Positions 51,332-59,699 of a stretch of DNA of 64,000 nt are shown piece by piece. Source of the DNA: Microtetraspora glauca. GTDB lineage: Bacteria > Actinomycetota > Actinomycetes > Streptosporangiales > Streptosporangiaceae. The notes beneath the pieces were generated by a model. The model was not told where the DNA came from, made no database searches, and was given only the letters and a program-made list of their open reading frames with translations. The stretch lies in the NCBI GenBank assembly GCA_001570385.1, contig BBYL01000007.1, positions 620,001 through 684,000 on the forward strand, read 5' to 3'. How positions within the stretch are numbered: position 1 is the first letter of the stretch; each line of letters starts with the position of its first letter. A program made the translations under genes and the position numbers.

Positions 51332-51346
51332 ACCTACATCGTAGGT
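51332..51346. promoter_or_regulatory. TetR operator 1
   Basis: Perfect palindrome ACCTAC-ATC-GTAGGT just upstream of the tetR start. The half-site GTAGGT recurs in operator 2. Confidence 0.6.
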
Positions 51347-51356
51347 CTATATTCTC

Positions 51357-51379
51357 CACCGTAGGTAATACTTACGGTG
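51357..51379. promoter_or_regulatory. TetR operator 2
   Basis: Perfect 7-bp arms CACCGTA and TACGGTG around a 9-bp spacer, with overlapping GTAGGT half-sites. Located between tetR and the membrane protein gene. Confidence 0.6.
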
Positions 51380-51502
51380 TAGGTATCACATCAACGATCC
51401 TGCGCCTGACCAGTCCACCATCACGGGCAGAGCGACGGCGCGAGCACCTGATTTCGCGAGATTCGCCCGGCATATGCGGTCGACTTCGAAGGAGACAGTT
51501 CG

Positions 51503-51961
51503 ATGACAAAGACCCGACATGCGCAATCAGCCATCGGCGCGATGTACGCGGGCCTCGGGCTCACCGTCGTCGCGATGATCGTCCCGTGGATCGACCTCGC
51601 CACCGGCAACGTGCTGGCCGGCCACATCCGGGCCGGCTATCCCACCTTCTCGCAGGAGCGCATCGACACCGCCGTCATGACGTGGCTTGTCTGCCTGTCG
51701 GTTGTCGGGGCACTCGGCGCCGTTTGTTGGTTCTGCGCCATCTGGGCGGCCACGACGGGCAGGCGGTGGGCCCGCGGCGTCGTGACCCTCGTGTTCGCGC
51801 TCGGCCTGGGCATCGCCCTGTTCGACCTGCTCGTGAGGGACACCTCTGGGGACACCGGCCTGCCGCCATTGCTCGGTTGGGTCGGGATGCTGCCGTGCCT
51901 GGCAGGACTCCTGGCGGTCGCGCTGCTGTGGAGGAGATCGCAGCCGACATCGCAGGCATGA
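51503..51961 (+). CDS. small four-helix membrane protein, likely TetR target
   Basis: 152 residues with four hydrophobic segments: AIGAMYAGLGLTVVAMIVPW, MTWLVCLSVVGALGAVCWFC, VVTLVFALGLGIALFDLLV and GWVGMLPCLAGLLAVALLW. GGAG precedes the ATG. No family recognised. The divergent tetR and operators suggest induction by a small hydrophobic compound; this is inference. Confidence 0.75.
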   Translation: MTKTRHAQSAIGAMYAGLGLTVVAMIVPWIDLATGNVLAGHIRAGYPTFSQERIDTAVMTWLVCLSVVGALGAVCWFCAIWAATTGRRWARGVVTLVFALGLGIALFDLLVRDTSGDTGLPPLLGWVGMLPCLAGLLAVALLWRRSQPTSQA

Positions 51962-52174
51962 CCGAATGCGTGACCTCAGGCCCACCCGCGAACGGTGTCC
52001 GCAGAAACCCGGAGCCATGACCCTTCCGAGATATCGGCTGTTGTGCCAGCTGAACCGGCAGCCCGTCGCCGTCAAAGCAAGAGACGGGCGACCGCCGCAT
52101 CTGGCGGATCGTCGGCTGAGCCAGGACGTCATCGCAAGGGAATCGCTCACCGCGACCGCTCCCCGAGGGTCGCA

Positions 52175-52672
52175 ATGAACCGGATCATCCAGTCGTTGGC
52201 CGGGTACTTCGGTGGGCTCAAGCGCAAGCTGTACGAAGGTGGTCGGCCGGGGGCGTTCATGCGGGCGATGAACCGCGTTGACGCGCTGCTGTACGCATCG
52301 GGAGTCTTCTTCCCGCGAAACGCGGTCACCTTGGAGGTGGCCGGGAGGAGCACAGGACGGCCGATATCGGTGCCGGTCGCCGTCGCGGACCATAACGGGG
52401 AGCGCTTCCTGGTGTCGATGCTCGGACCGAATGCGAACTGGGTGCGCAACGTCCGCGCCGCAGATGGACACGCCATCCTGCACCGGCGTGGCCGCGAGGA
52501 GGTCACGCTGGAAGAGATTCCGGTGGAGCGACGAGCCCCCGTGCTCCGTCGCTATCTCGCCGTCGCTCCTGGCGCGCGGCCCCACATCCCCGTCGACCGG
52601 CGGGCACCGCTGTCGGAGTTCGAGGAGATCGCGCGCCGGTATCCGGTCTTCCGGATCCACAGCCGACGATGA
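52175..52672 (+). CDS. deazaflavin (F420)-dependent nitroreductase-family protein
   Basis: 165 residues. The DDN-like split-barrel pattern is visible: FPRNAVTLEVAGRSTGRPISVPVAV, RFLVSMLGPNANWVRNVRAADGHAILHRRG and the closing PVFRIHSR. Members use F420H2, a cofactor common in these actinobacteria, to reduce quinones or nitro compounds. No obvious operon partner; the substrate is unknown. Confidence 0.82.
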   Translation: MNRIIQSLAGYFGGLKRKLYEGGRPGAFMRAMNRVDALLYASGVFFPRNAVTLEVAGRSTGRPISVPVAVADHNGERFLVSMLGPNANWVRNVRAADGHAILHRRGREEVTLEEIPVERRAPVLRRYLAVAPGARPHIPVDRRAPLSEFEEIARRYPVFRIHSRR

Positions 52673-52960
52673 GCGCATCGCTGGCTGCTTTGGCAGAACC
52701 GCTCAGCGCTCACGAACCCGCAACCAGAAGGCGAGAACCGGCCACGCCCGGGTGAGGGCGTGGCCGGAGCGATCACGGAGGTGCTCGTGCCGGCACTGCG
52801 GCGTCGACCGGTCACCCCCGCTACTGCGGAATTCCTGCCGGCAGGCCGCCCCCCGTGCCCGCCGCAGCGCCGACCAGGCCGCCGGACACGTGGCGTGGTT
52901 TGCGTGTGGCCGCCTGGCCCTGTGACGTCGACCCGCGTGCGCCGGTGCGCCGCCGAGCGA

Positions 52961-53587
52961 TCAGTACCGGTACACGTGGTCCGCCGCGTTGGAAGGGCTC
53001 ACATGGGAAATCTGACTTCCAGCCGAAACCCCGAAGATGTTGTAGTCATAGCTGTGACCGTTCGCGGGATCGCCGTAGTCCAAGTGCTGGATGAATTGCA
53101 CCAATGTGTTTGTGTTGTTGTGGACCGAATTTATACGGTCGCTCCAGCCATATGTAGCGAGGTCCTGCCAGCCGCGGTCACTGAGTTTCCCTCGGGGATA
53201 TACGTAGTTGTCCCCGTCGTAGAAGCAGAACCAGCCGGACGGACAGTCGGCCACGGCCGCTGCTGATAGCGGACTCACCGTCGAGGCATCTTGCTGGGGA
53301 AGGGCGTAGGTGACGACGAACGTTCCATCGCCATATGTAACCTCATTGCGAGCGGTTTGCCGGCCCCCGGGGGCGATCTTCAGCTGCAGCGCGATCTGCC
53401 TGCGCAATTCTTCGTCCGAGCGGGCGGGCCGGTGGAGCAACGCCTCATCCGCTGCGTCAAGGCCGTGCGAGGCGACCGGCTCCTGTCCCGGGGCGGACGT
53501 GGCCATCGCCTGGCCCGTGCCGGTGGCAGCGACGACCACGGTGACGACGCCGGCCAGCAGACCAGCCATGACTCTCGACCTGGACAT
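52961..53587 (-). CDS. secreted peptidase inhibitor I36-like protein
   Basis: 208 residues with a signal peptide (VMAGLLAGVVTVVVAATGTGQAMA, cut after AMA). A pro-region of about 100 residues leads to the I36/crystallin-like domain CPSGWFCFYDGDNYVYPRG with a close Cys pair, then WQDLATYGWSDRINSVHNNT. I36 proteins (SMI type) inhibit metalloproteinases. The long pro-region suggests maturation outside the cell. Related in style to the partial gene at the left edge of the window. Confidence 0.8.
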   Translation of the reverse strand: MSRSRVMAGLLAGVVTVVVAATGTGQAMATSAPGQEPVASHGLDAADEALLHRPARSDEELRRQIALQLKIAPGGRQTARNEVTYGDGTFVVTYALPQQDASTVSPLSAAAVADCPSGWFCFYDGDNYVYPRGKLSDRGWQDLATYGWSDRINSVHNNTNTLVQFIQHLDYGDPANGHSYDYNIFGVSAGSQISHVSPSNAADHVYRY

Positions 53588-54075
53588 GAATCTCCTCGTT
53601 CTCGATGGTGTACGCGACTTCGTAATCGGGCGATGTGGCCCTGGGGAACGGTTTCGCCGGTGTTCGCAGAGGCGGGTACGGGCGAAAGGGCCGTTGGAAG
53701 TACGGCGGGAAAACCGCGATGACGAAAGTGGCGAGTTCGCTGAGTAATATTCTCCTTCCCCGACTTGATTCCGTTGGTAAACCCGTCATCGGGTGCCCTG
53801 TCGGAACAATCTCACGCCCTTACGAAAGGTGCCAGAATTCCGGCCATAAGTAAGATGGTGAGATCGATAAGCTATTCGTTATGAATGCAAATGTTGGCGC
53901 GGGAGTGCGGCACCCGAGGAAACGTGCCCACGTGCATCCTCGCTGGCCACCATGCCGTCGGGGTGATGTTGAAGCCGCTGAGCGCCGAGCGTCGCCACCG
54001 CCCGAGACGACCCAGGGGACCCAACGGTGTTTCGTCAGGAGCCGCCTTCGGCCGCATGTGTGACGTCGAGGTCTT
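53588..54075. other. gene-free stretch between I36-like gene and lysR
   Basis: No supported gene. About 53730-53890 is AT-richer than the surroundings and probably holds promoter sequences. A minus-strand frame at 53872-54057 (ending RVPHSRANICIHNE) may be a fragment of a lost gene but cannot be identified. Confidence 0.4.
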
Positions 54076-55023
54076 TCAGTCGCGCTGTATCGCGGCGCGT
54101 GCCGCTTGAAGCAGAGCGGCGACAGGGGGGTGGTCATGGTCGGTGAGCCAGACCAGGGCCGACGTGGAGAGGGGCAGATCCGTGACATCGACGTACGCGA
54201 CACCACGGCGGCTGTAGTCGTGGCGAGCCTCGGCGGGCAGGAAGGCGATGGCTTGACCGCGGGCGACGGCCGACAGCAGCGCGTCCATGTCCCCGGCCAC
54301 GGGGCCGTAGCGTACGGGCCTGCCGTCGGGGCGGGGGTTGACCGTCCAGTAGTCCCACCACTCCCGCAATTCCGGGATCGGGACATCGACCACCACGTGG
54401 TCGGACAACTGGGCCAAGGTCAACGGCGCCTGAGCCACCAGCGGGTCGTCGGCGGGCAGACAGGCGACGCGGGGCCCTGTCGCCAGGTGCAGGCTCCGCA
54501 CCCCGGGCGGCAGAGGGGGCCGGAGGAACGCGGCGTCGACCTCTCTGTGGTGCAGGACGTAGGTTTGCTCGACGAAGTCCAGGGAGCGGATCTCCACGGT
54601 GATACCAGGGTGCCGGGCGGAGAGTTCGGTGAGGATGGCGTTCACGTAAGGCATGAATGCCTCACCGCCTATGGCGCCGATCCTCAGGTGGCCCCGCACT
54701 TGCCGAGCGCGGGTGGCGGCCATCTTTCGAAAGCGGTCCATGGCCGCCACGACGCCACGCGCTTCGGATACCAGAGCCCGGCCGGCGGCGGTGAGATCCA
54801 CACGACGGGAGGAGCGCTGCACCAGGCTGATATCCAGCCGGTCCTCCAGTGCCCGGATCTGTTGGCTCAGCGCCGGCTGTGTCAGAAACAGACGCTGGGC
54901 CGCACGGCCGAAATGGAGTTCTTCGGCCAGTACCAAAAACAACCGCAGTTGGTGAAGGCTGGGTTCGCGGGAAAGTGCCCCGTCTCGAGAGCGCCGCCCC
55001 CGGCTGGCGCCACTGCGATCCAT
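54076..55023 (-). CDS. LysR-family transcriptional regulator
   Basis: 315 residues from ATG 55023. N-terminal winged helix LHQLRLFLVLAEELHFGRAAQRLFLTQPALSQQI and the linker helix, followed by a periplasmic-binding-like effector domain (HLRIGAIGGEAF to the end). The upstream 17 codons in frame are not needed. No divergent target gene is obvious: the 232-bp gap leads only to the 3' end of the FtsX-like gene, so the target is elsewhere or lost. Confidence 0.88.
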   Translation of the reverse strand: MDRSGASRGRRSRDGALSREPSLHQLRLFLVLAEELHFGRAAQRLFLTQPALSQQIRALEDRLDISLVQRSSRRVDLTAAGRALVSEARGVVAAMDRFRKMAATRARQVRGHLRIGAIGGEAFMPYVNAILTELSARHPGITVEIRSLDFVEQTYVLHHREVDAAFLRPPLPPGVRSLHLATGPRVACLPADDPLVAQAPLTLAQLSDHVVVDVPIPELREWWDYWTVNPRPDGRPVRYGPVAGDMDALLSAVARGQAIAFLPAEARHDYSRRGVAYVDVTDLPLSTSALVWLTDHDHPPVAALLQAARAAIQRD

Positions 55024-55255
55024 AAGGCGAAGTATAAGTACTAAGCTACGACTTTCGTGGTGAATTGACGCCACTTGATCGTTTACGTGAGAAAAGTGCG
55101 ACTCTACGGCGCCGACGCTCTGGACAGTCCGTTTGGGAACACATATCTCGATCTCAGCTCGATGTATGAGCCGATCGTGCGCTCGCGGAGGGAAGTCAAC
55201 CGGGTCGAGCGGCGTACCTGCGCGAGGAAAGGCCCTCGACAGCCCGCAACGCCCT

Positions 55256-56734
55256 CTACGTCGGCGGAGCCGACCGCGGCCTGGCAGAAGCCGAGGGCGT
55301 CGACGTGAGGTCCGACCGGGTGAGCCAACCGGGGCCGGCGAGGGCCGCGATCGCCGCGGCCAGTACGGGAAGTCCGGCGACCAGAGCGGCGATCGACGCC
55401 CACGGAGTCTCGAAGGGAACTCGTGGGGCCGGGTCCCAGTCGATCGAGGTGGTCATGGGCCACACCAGGAGCAGGCCGATGACACACCCGGCAAATGCGC
55501 CCGTCGCCGTTCCGCAGGCCGCGCTGAAGGCCGCTCGGCAGGCGACGAAGAACCGTAGGGTCGCGGTCGATCCGCCGCCGACCCGCAGCAGGACACGCCC
55601 CGAACCGGCTGAGCGGATCGTGGTCAGTGCGCCGGCGAGGGCGATGAGGACCATCACCGCGACGAAGTACAGCCAGCCTGGCGGAGCCTGGAATCCCCGC
55701 TCAAGGTAGGTGACGGCGGTGTCGCCCAGCCGGCGGTCGAGCCGCTCCTGCTCGATCGCCGAGGTTCGATGAAACGAAGGGTCAATGATCAACTGCGTCG
55801 GCTCCAGGTGGAATCCGAGATCCTGCACGACCTTCGCGGGGATGAAGACTCCGCCCACCCGCGGATCGGTGGGTCTGACGGTGATCGCCGGGATGGTTTT
55901 GACGGATGGCGAGGGATCGGTTCCGGCGAAGCTGTACGTGATCCGCGCCGAGTCGGCTTCTTCGTCATCTGCTGTGACCACCACGGCTGTGCCCTCGTCG
56001 TAGGGAGTCGACGGATCTCCGGTGAGGTAGCGGAGCAGTGCCTGGTCGCCGATGTGGGCCTCCATCCACATGGCATATTCGGAAGTCCCCACATCGAGGT
56101 AGCCGGGCTCACGTTGACCATTGTTCTGTGCGATGGACGCACCGGATAAGCCGGATAATTCGTGCTGGATGGCCGCCCGCACAGCGGCCGCCTGGTCTGC
56201 GGAGAACCCCTCCACGACGAGCGCGCCGTACCGGGCCTCGGGTTGATAGTTCGCCCTGTTCTGCGCCGCCACGGCAACCGAGGTGATCATCACCGCGATT
56301 GCGATGGCGGTCGTGCTCATTGTCGTCGCCACTGCAGGTGCGGTTCGGGCGCGTTTGTCGGCCATATGACGGGCTGCCAGCCGAAATGCTGACGGCAGTC
56401 GTACGGTGTTTCGACCGAGCACTCCCAGCAGCCATGGGGTTAAGGGGCCTGATCCGAGGATCAACAGCGCTCCGCCCATCATGCCTGCCAGAAGGGTCAT
56501 CGCTGACCCGAAGTCGTCATAGTGCTGGTCTTCATGCGTGGACCACGCCGTGAGCGCCGTCACCAGGATGCCGGCCGCTGACAGGGCCGCCCCCAAGACC
56601 AGGTGATGTCCACGCATGTGGCCGTATCGGCCACGAGGGGCTGAGCTCGCCGCGAAAAATACGGAACCGCACACGAACGCCGCGGGTACGCCCAGTACCA
56701 CTGCAAAAATCACGATTTCTGCAAGCATAGGCAA
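55256..56734 (-). CDS. FtsX-like ABC permease, N-terminally truncated
   Basis: About 490 residues from TTG 56734 or ATG 56728. It contains FtsX-like segments: GGALLILGSGPLTPWLLGVLG, FRLAARHMADKRARTAPAVA followed by a long helix, an outer domain of about 200 residues and three C-terminal helices. Full actinobacterial proteins of this type usually have about 800 residues with a first FtsX half, which is missing here. No ATPase gene is adjacent. Both facts suggest a 5' deletion. Product activity is doubtful. Confidence 0.7.
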   Translation of the reverse strand: MPMLAEIVIFAVVLGVPAAFVCGSVFFAASSAPRGRYGHMRGHHLVLGAALSAAGILVTALTAWSTHEDQHYDDFGSAMTLLAGMMGGALLILGSGPLTPWLLGVLGRNTVRLPSAFRLAARHMADKRARTAPAVATTMSTTAIAIAVMITSVAVAAQNRANYQPEARYGALVVEGFSADQAAAVRAAIQHELSGLSGASIAQNNGQREPGYLDVGTSEYAMWMEAHIGDQALLRYLTGDPSTPYDEGTAVVVTADDEEADSARITYSFAGTDPSPSVKTIPAITVRPTDPRVGGVFIPAKVVQDLGFHLEPTQLIIDPSFHRTSAIEQERLDRRLGDTAVTYLERGFQAPPGWLYFVAVMVLIALAGALTTIRSAGSGRVLLRVGGGSTATLRFFVACRAAFSAACGTATGAFAGCVIGLLLVWPMTTSIDWDPAPRVPFETPWASIAALVAGLPVLAAAIAALAGPGWLTRSDLTSTPSASARPRSAPPT

Positions 56735-56996
56735 ATGGTACGCAGTAGTGCGCGATGTCGTATTGAGACGGAAGAACCTGGCCGGTGACCCAATCGTGGA
56801 AGGAGAGGATTGACGTTCAAGGAGATGGTGCGCGGCGATCTAGACGCCGGCCCACTCCCTTCCATTTCCCTCAGGTCAATACAAAGGGGATGAAGTGGCC
56901 GTCAGTGGCATTGTGCCCGCTATAGGGGAGTACGTCGAAGACCCCCTTGCCCTGGCGAGTCCGGACCTGCTCACGACGACGGCATGGAGCGTCCGG

Positions 56997-57530
56997 CTAT
57001 GAGCCAGGATGCGCATTGTCGGTGGCATCCCCAAGGGGGACGCCACGCAGGCTGAGCAGCACGAGCAGGACGCAACTCCCGGTGAGAGCGATATCGGCGA
57101 CGTTGCCGATGAACAGGCCGCCGTAGTCGATGAAGTCGACGACATGCCCCTGGGCGAAGCCGGGTGCGCGAAAGAGGCGGTCAAGCAGGTGGGACGTGGC
57201 GCCACCCAGCAGCGCGCCCAGCACGACGGTCCAGGCGGGCGAGCGCAGCCGCCGCCCGACGTACAGCAAACCGACGACCGCGACAGCCGCCGCCAGGGCG
57301 AACACCCACGTCGCGCCCACGCCGATCGAGAACGCGGCACCGGGGTTGTACAGCAGTTGCAGCCGGATCAGGTTCGGGATGACCGTGATGCGCTCGCCGT
57401 CCGAGAGCGCCGAGGTCGCCCAGAACTTGGAGGACTGATCCGCGAGAAGGACCACCGCCGCCAGCACGAGCATCCACCCGTACAGCCGTAGGTCTCGCCT
57501 CGGCCTCTGCGAACTCTGTCCGACCGACAC
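56997..57530 (-). CDS. lspA: lipoprotein signal peptidase (signal peptidase II)
   Basis: 177 residues from GTG 57530, GAGGGA five bases upstream. Four membrane helices; the catalytic Asp pair is in HVVDFIDYGG and NVADIALT, and LLYNPGAAFSI is a family motif. It cleaves prolipoproteins after lipid attachment and would process the lipoproteins coded in this window. A longer frame to 57668 lacks start signals. Confidence 0.92.
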   Translation of the reverse strand: MSVGQSSQRPRRDLRLYGWMLVLAAVVLLADQSSKFWATSALSDGERITVIPNLIRLQLLYNPGAAFSIGVGATWVFALAAAVAVVGLLYVGRRLRSPAWTVVLGALLGGATSHLLDRLFRAPGFAQGHVVDFIDYGGLFIGNVADIALTGSCVLLVLLSLRGVPLGDATDNAHPGS

Positions 57531-57997
57531 TCTTCCCTCGCAATCTGAAGCTTTCTCGCATCGTAACGACAAAGAGACGGATCGTGCGGTGTCGTCCTTG
57601 ATGGATCGAGCGTGACGGTTCGAGAGGCCAGCGCCAGGCCCGGCGTAGGGGGTGTGACGAGAAGTCATGAGGGCCCGGCCGCCGGCGGTCTACCGGGACG
57701 CCGCCAACCGCTGGAGCGGCTCCATCGCCTAGACGGTCTCCGTCCCCGCCGCGTCCGGCCAGAGGGGCGGACGCGGTGTCATGGTTTCGTAAGAAGCCGG
57801 TTCTGGCCGCTGACTTACAACGAGGAACACGAGCGGCGTTATGTATTTTCGGTAAGCCCGTATCGCAATAATGCGGCGTCTCGCTCCGGGGCTTCGCCCA
57901 GACGGAGCCGCTGCTGAACGAACCGGGAACTTCCTCTGACTTGTACCCGTTCCGTACGTGAGCGAAGCATATTGCGGAGATTCGCGGAGGGCAGGGA
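57531..57997. other. gene-free stretch upstream of lspA and a hypothetical gene
   Basis: No supported gene. A perfect 9-bp hairpin CCGCGTCCG/CGGACGCGG (57749-57776, loop 10) lies mid-way. The right part (57800-57990) is AT-richer and probably carries the promoter of the next gene. Confidence 0.45.
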
Positions 57998-58600
57998 GTG
58001 GGTAATCGGGAAGCGGTTCGCCGTCGCCGGAGATGGTTGCCCACCGCGACCACCCTGAGCGTGATAATCGGCGTGTTGGCGCTGTTCAACGACGTCTTCG
58101 GAATCCGCACGATGGCGGTCGATGTCTACTGCCGTGTCGTCGACGAGTGTGCCGGTGGCAAAGGGCGGCCTTCCGGGGAGGGAGCGGATACTCCTTCCGC
58201 CGCTCCGGGGAATCCGAAACCGGGCACCCCGACGGCATGCCGAGGCAGGGACAACCTTTTGATCGAAGGGGCGCTCGTGAACCCCTGCATTCGCAGGGAA
58301 GGCGACAGCCTCGAGATCTATGTCGACGTCGAACCGGGTAGTCCGGATGATCCCAATGAAGTCGTCGTGTGGGCGTGGTGGAGGGACGCGGAGAACGCGA
58401 AGGGGGAGCCGCACAAGTGCCTCATCAAGCTCGGCGACGGATATCAGAGATGCGGGCCGTTCGCGGAGAATCCGCCTCGGGCGGGCTACTATTCGGCGGC
58501 CACCATCGTAACGAGCAGTGGTGAAGTTCCTGCCAAATGGGCGGACAAGAATTCGACCGGACAGGTCAGTGCGCGCATATATTGGCCGGGAAAACAATGA
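57998..58600 (+). CDS. hypothetical single-pass membrane protein
   Basis: 200 residues, GTG start. A very basic N-terminus (REAVRRRRRWLP), one helix (ATTLSVIIGVLALFNDVFGI), a Pro/Gly linker and an exported domain of about 120 residues with four Cys. Trp-rich strand VVVWAWWRDAEN and a C-terminus ISARIYWPG-like end. I do not recognise a family. It overlaps the alternative start of the next gene by ATGA. Confidence 0.55.
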   Translation: MGNREAVRRRRRWLPTATTLSVIIGVLALFNDVFGIRTMAVDVYCRVVDECAGGKGRPSGEGADTPSAAPGNPKPGTPTACRGRDNLLIEGALVNPCIRREGDSLEIYVDVEPGSPDDPNEVVVWAWWRDAENAKGEPHKCLIKLGDGYQRCGPFAENPPRAGYYSAATIVTSSGEVPAKWADKNSTGQVSARIYWPGKQ

Positions 58601-58662
58601 CGGCGGCGACGGGTGCGTCAACCTCCGTTGAGGTGGATGGCAGCGTCTGGCATTCTTGCGTC

Positions 58663-58992
58663 ATGAACGAGACGCCCGAAACGGGTTGGTATGCGGTCCG
58701 CTGCATCTTCAGGTGGCGTCAGCCGTACGATACCTACGAGGAACGCCTCACCCTGTGGAGGGCCGATTCGTTCGACGAGGCCATGGCCATGGCGGAGCGT
58801 GAGGCCGAAGAATATGTCGACGACCGTCCGTTCGAATATCTTGGCCTGGCGCAGGCGTATTACCTGGACAATGAAACGATCGGCTCGGGAACGGAAATCT
58901 TCTCCCTCCTGCGAGACAGTGATCTCGGCCCGGAGGAGTATCTCGACACCTTTTTCGACACGGGGCGCGAGCGTCATGGTCACATCTCGTAA
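58663..58992 (+). CDS. DUF4288-domain protein
   Basis: 109 residues from ATG 58663. GWYAVRCIFRW, YEERLTLWRADSFDEAMAMA and a final acidic part match DUF4288, a small cytosolic family of unknown function. TTGAGG (58628) and CATTCT (58651) with a 17-bp spacer lie such that the transcript would begin at the ATG, hence leaderless. ATG 58597 (ATGA overlap with the previous gene) is an alternative start that adds 22 residues. Confidence 0.75.
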   Translation: MNETPETGWYAVRCIFRWRQPYDTYEERLTLWRADSFDEAMAMAEREAEEYVDDRPFEYLGLAQAYYLDNETIGSGTEIFSLLRDSDLGPEEYLDTFFDTGRERHGHIS

Positions 58993-59190
58993 CCTGCGAC
59001 GTATCGGCGGGTAGCGATCAGTTCGTTCTTCTCGGCGAACGCGAGACCCGAGAACGCCACCGGGTCATTCCGGCTCCCGTTCTCATCGAGAGCCGTTCGT
59101 ACGCTCGCGGCCCACGAGTGATGGACGCGTCGCCGTCCTCACGTCGTCCGGACACCATAACGGGCCGCCGGTGTGCCTGACGTGCACGCG

Positions 59191-59541
59191 TCAGCCGGGC
59201 GACGGTGTGGAAGTCACCGTGGGTCCTTGTCCGGGCTTCGCGTGACTCGTGCATTTGGCGTCCCACTCCGGGACGCGCAGCAGCGCTGGATTGGCGACAC
59301 CGTTCTCACCGCGTATCCCGCTCGACGTGCTGGCGAAGGCCACGCCTTCGATGCAGATGCGAGCGATGTTGGGGAAATTGTCGACGTTGCGGAAGACCTC
59401 GACGTAGTCGACGTCGCTGATCTTGTCAGGAGCCGCTTCCTCCTGCCCGCCACGATCGCCCAACTGAGGTGACGAACAACCGCTCACCAGGAGAACGGCG
59501 AGAACTGCTCCCGACCAACGGGCGGCCACCGAGAGTGCCAT
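59191..59541 (-). CDS. small putative lipoprotein
   Basis: 116 residues from ATG 59541 with AAGGAG six bases upstream. Signal peptide ALSVAARWSGAVLAVLLVSGC with lipobox VSGC, then an acidic linker and a short domain with two further Cys (IARICIEG and DAKCTSH). Function unknown. Confidence 0.7.
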   Translation of the reverse strand: MALSVAARWSGAVLAVLLVSGCSSPQLGDRGGQEEAAPDKISDVDYVEVFRNVDNFPNIARICIEGVAFASTSSGIRGENGVANPALLRVPEWDAKCTSHAKPGQGPTVTSTPSPG

Positions 59542-59699
59542 CAGTCGCTCCTTGTGGCCGGCGAAGGGGGGAAAGAATGCCAGGCGCCGACCTTCCCGAC
59601 GCGGCCAGCATATCCGCACGAATTCGTCGACGATCAGCTGGGGAATCTCCGGTCGGATCGGTGTGGCAGGCCTCGGTAATGCCGGTTCTTCTGCTCCGG

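Noticed and set aside
52017..52178. 53-codon ORF ending in an ATGA overlap with the deazaflavin-type gene
   Set aside because: Overlap is suggestive, but third-position G/C is below that of neighbouring genes and there is no recognisable product.
55075..55308. 77-codon plus-strand ORF between lysR and the FtsX-like gene
   Set aside because: Overlaps the 3' end of the FtsX-like gene on the other strand and has no start signal.
57667..57732. 21-codon ORF (VYRDAANRWSGSIA) upstream of the hypothetical membrane gene
   Set aside because: Too short and without a ribosome site; no recognisable family.
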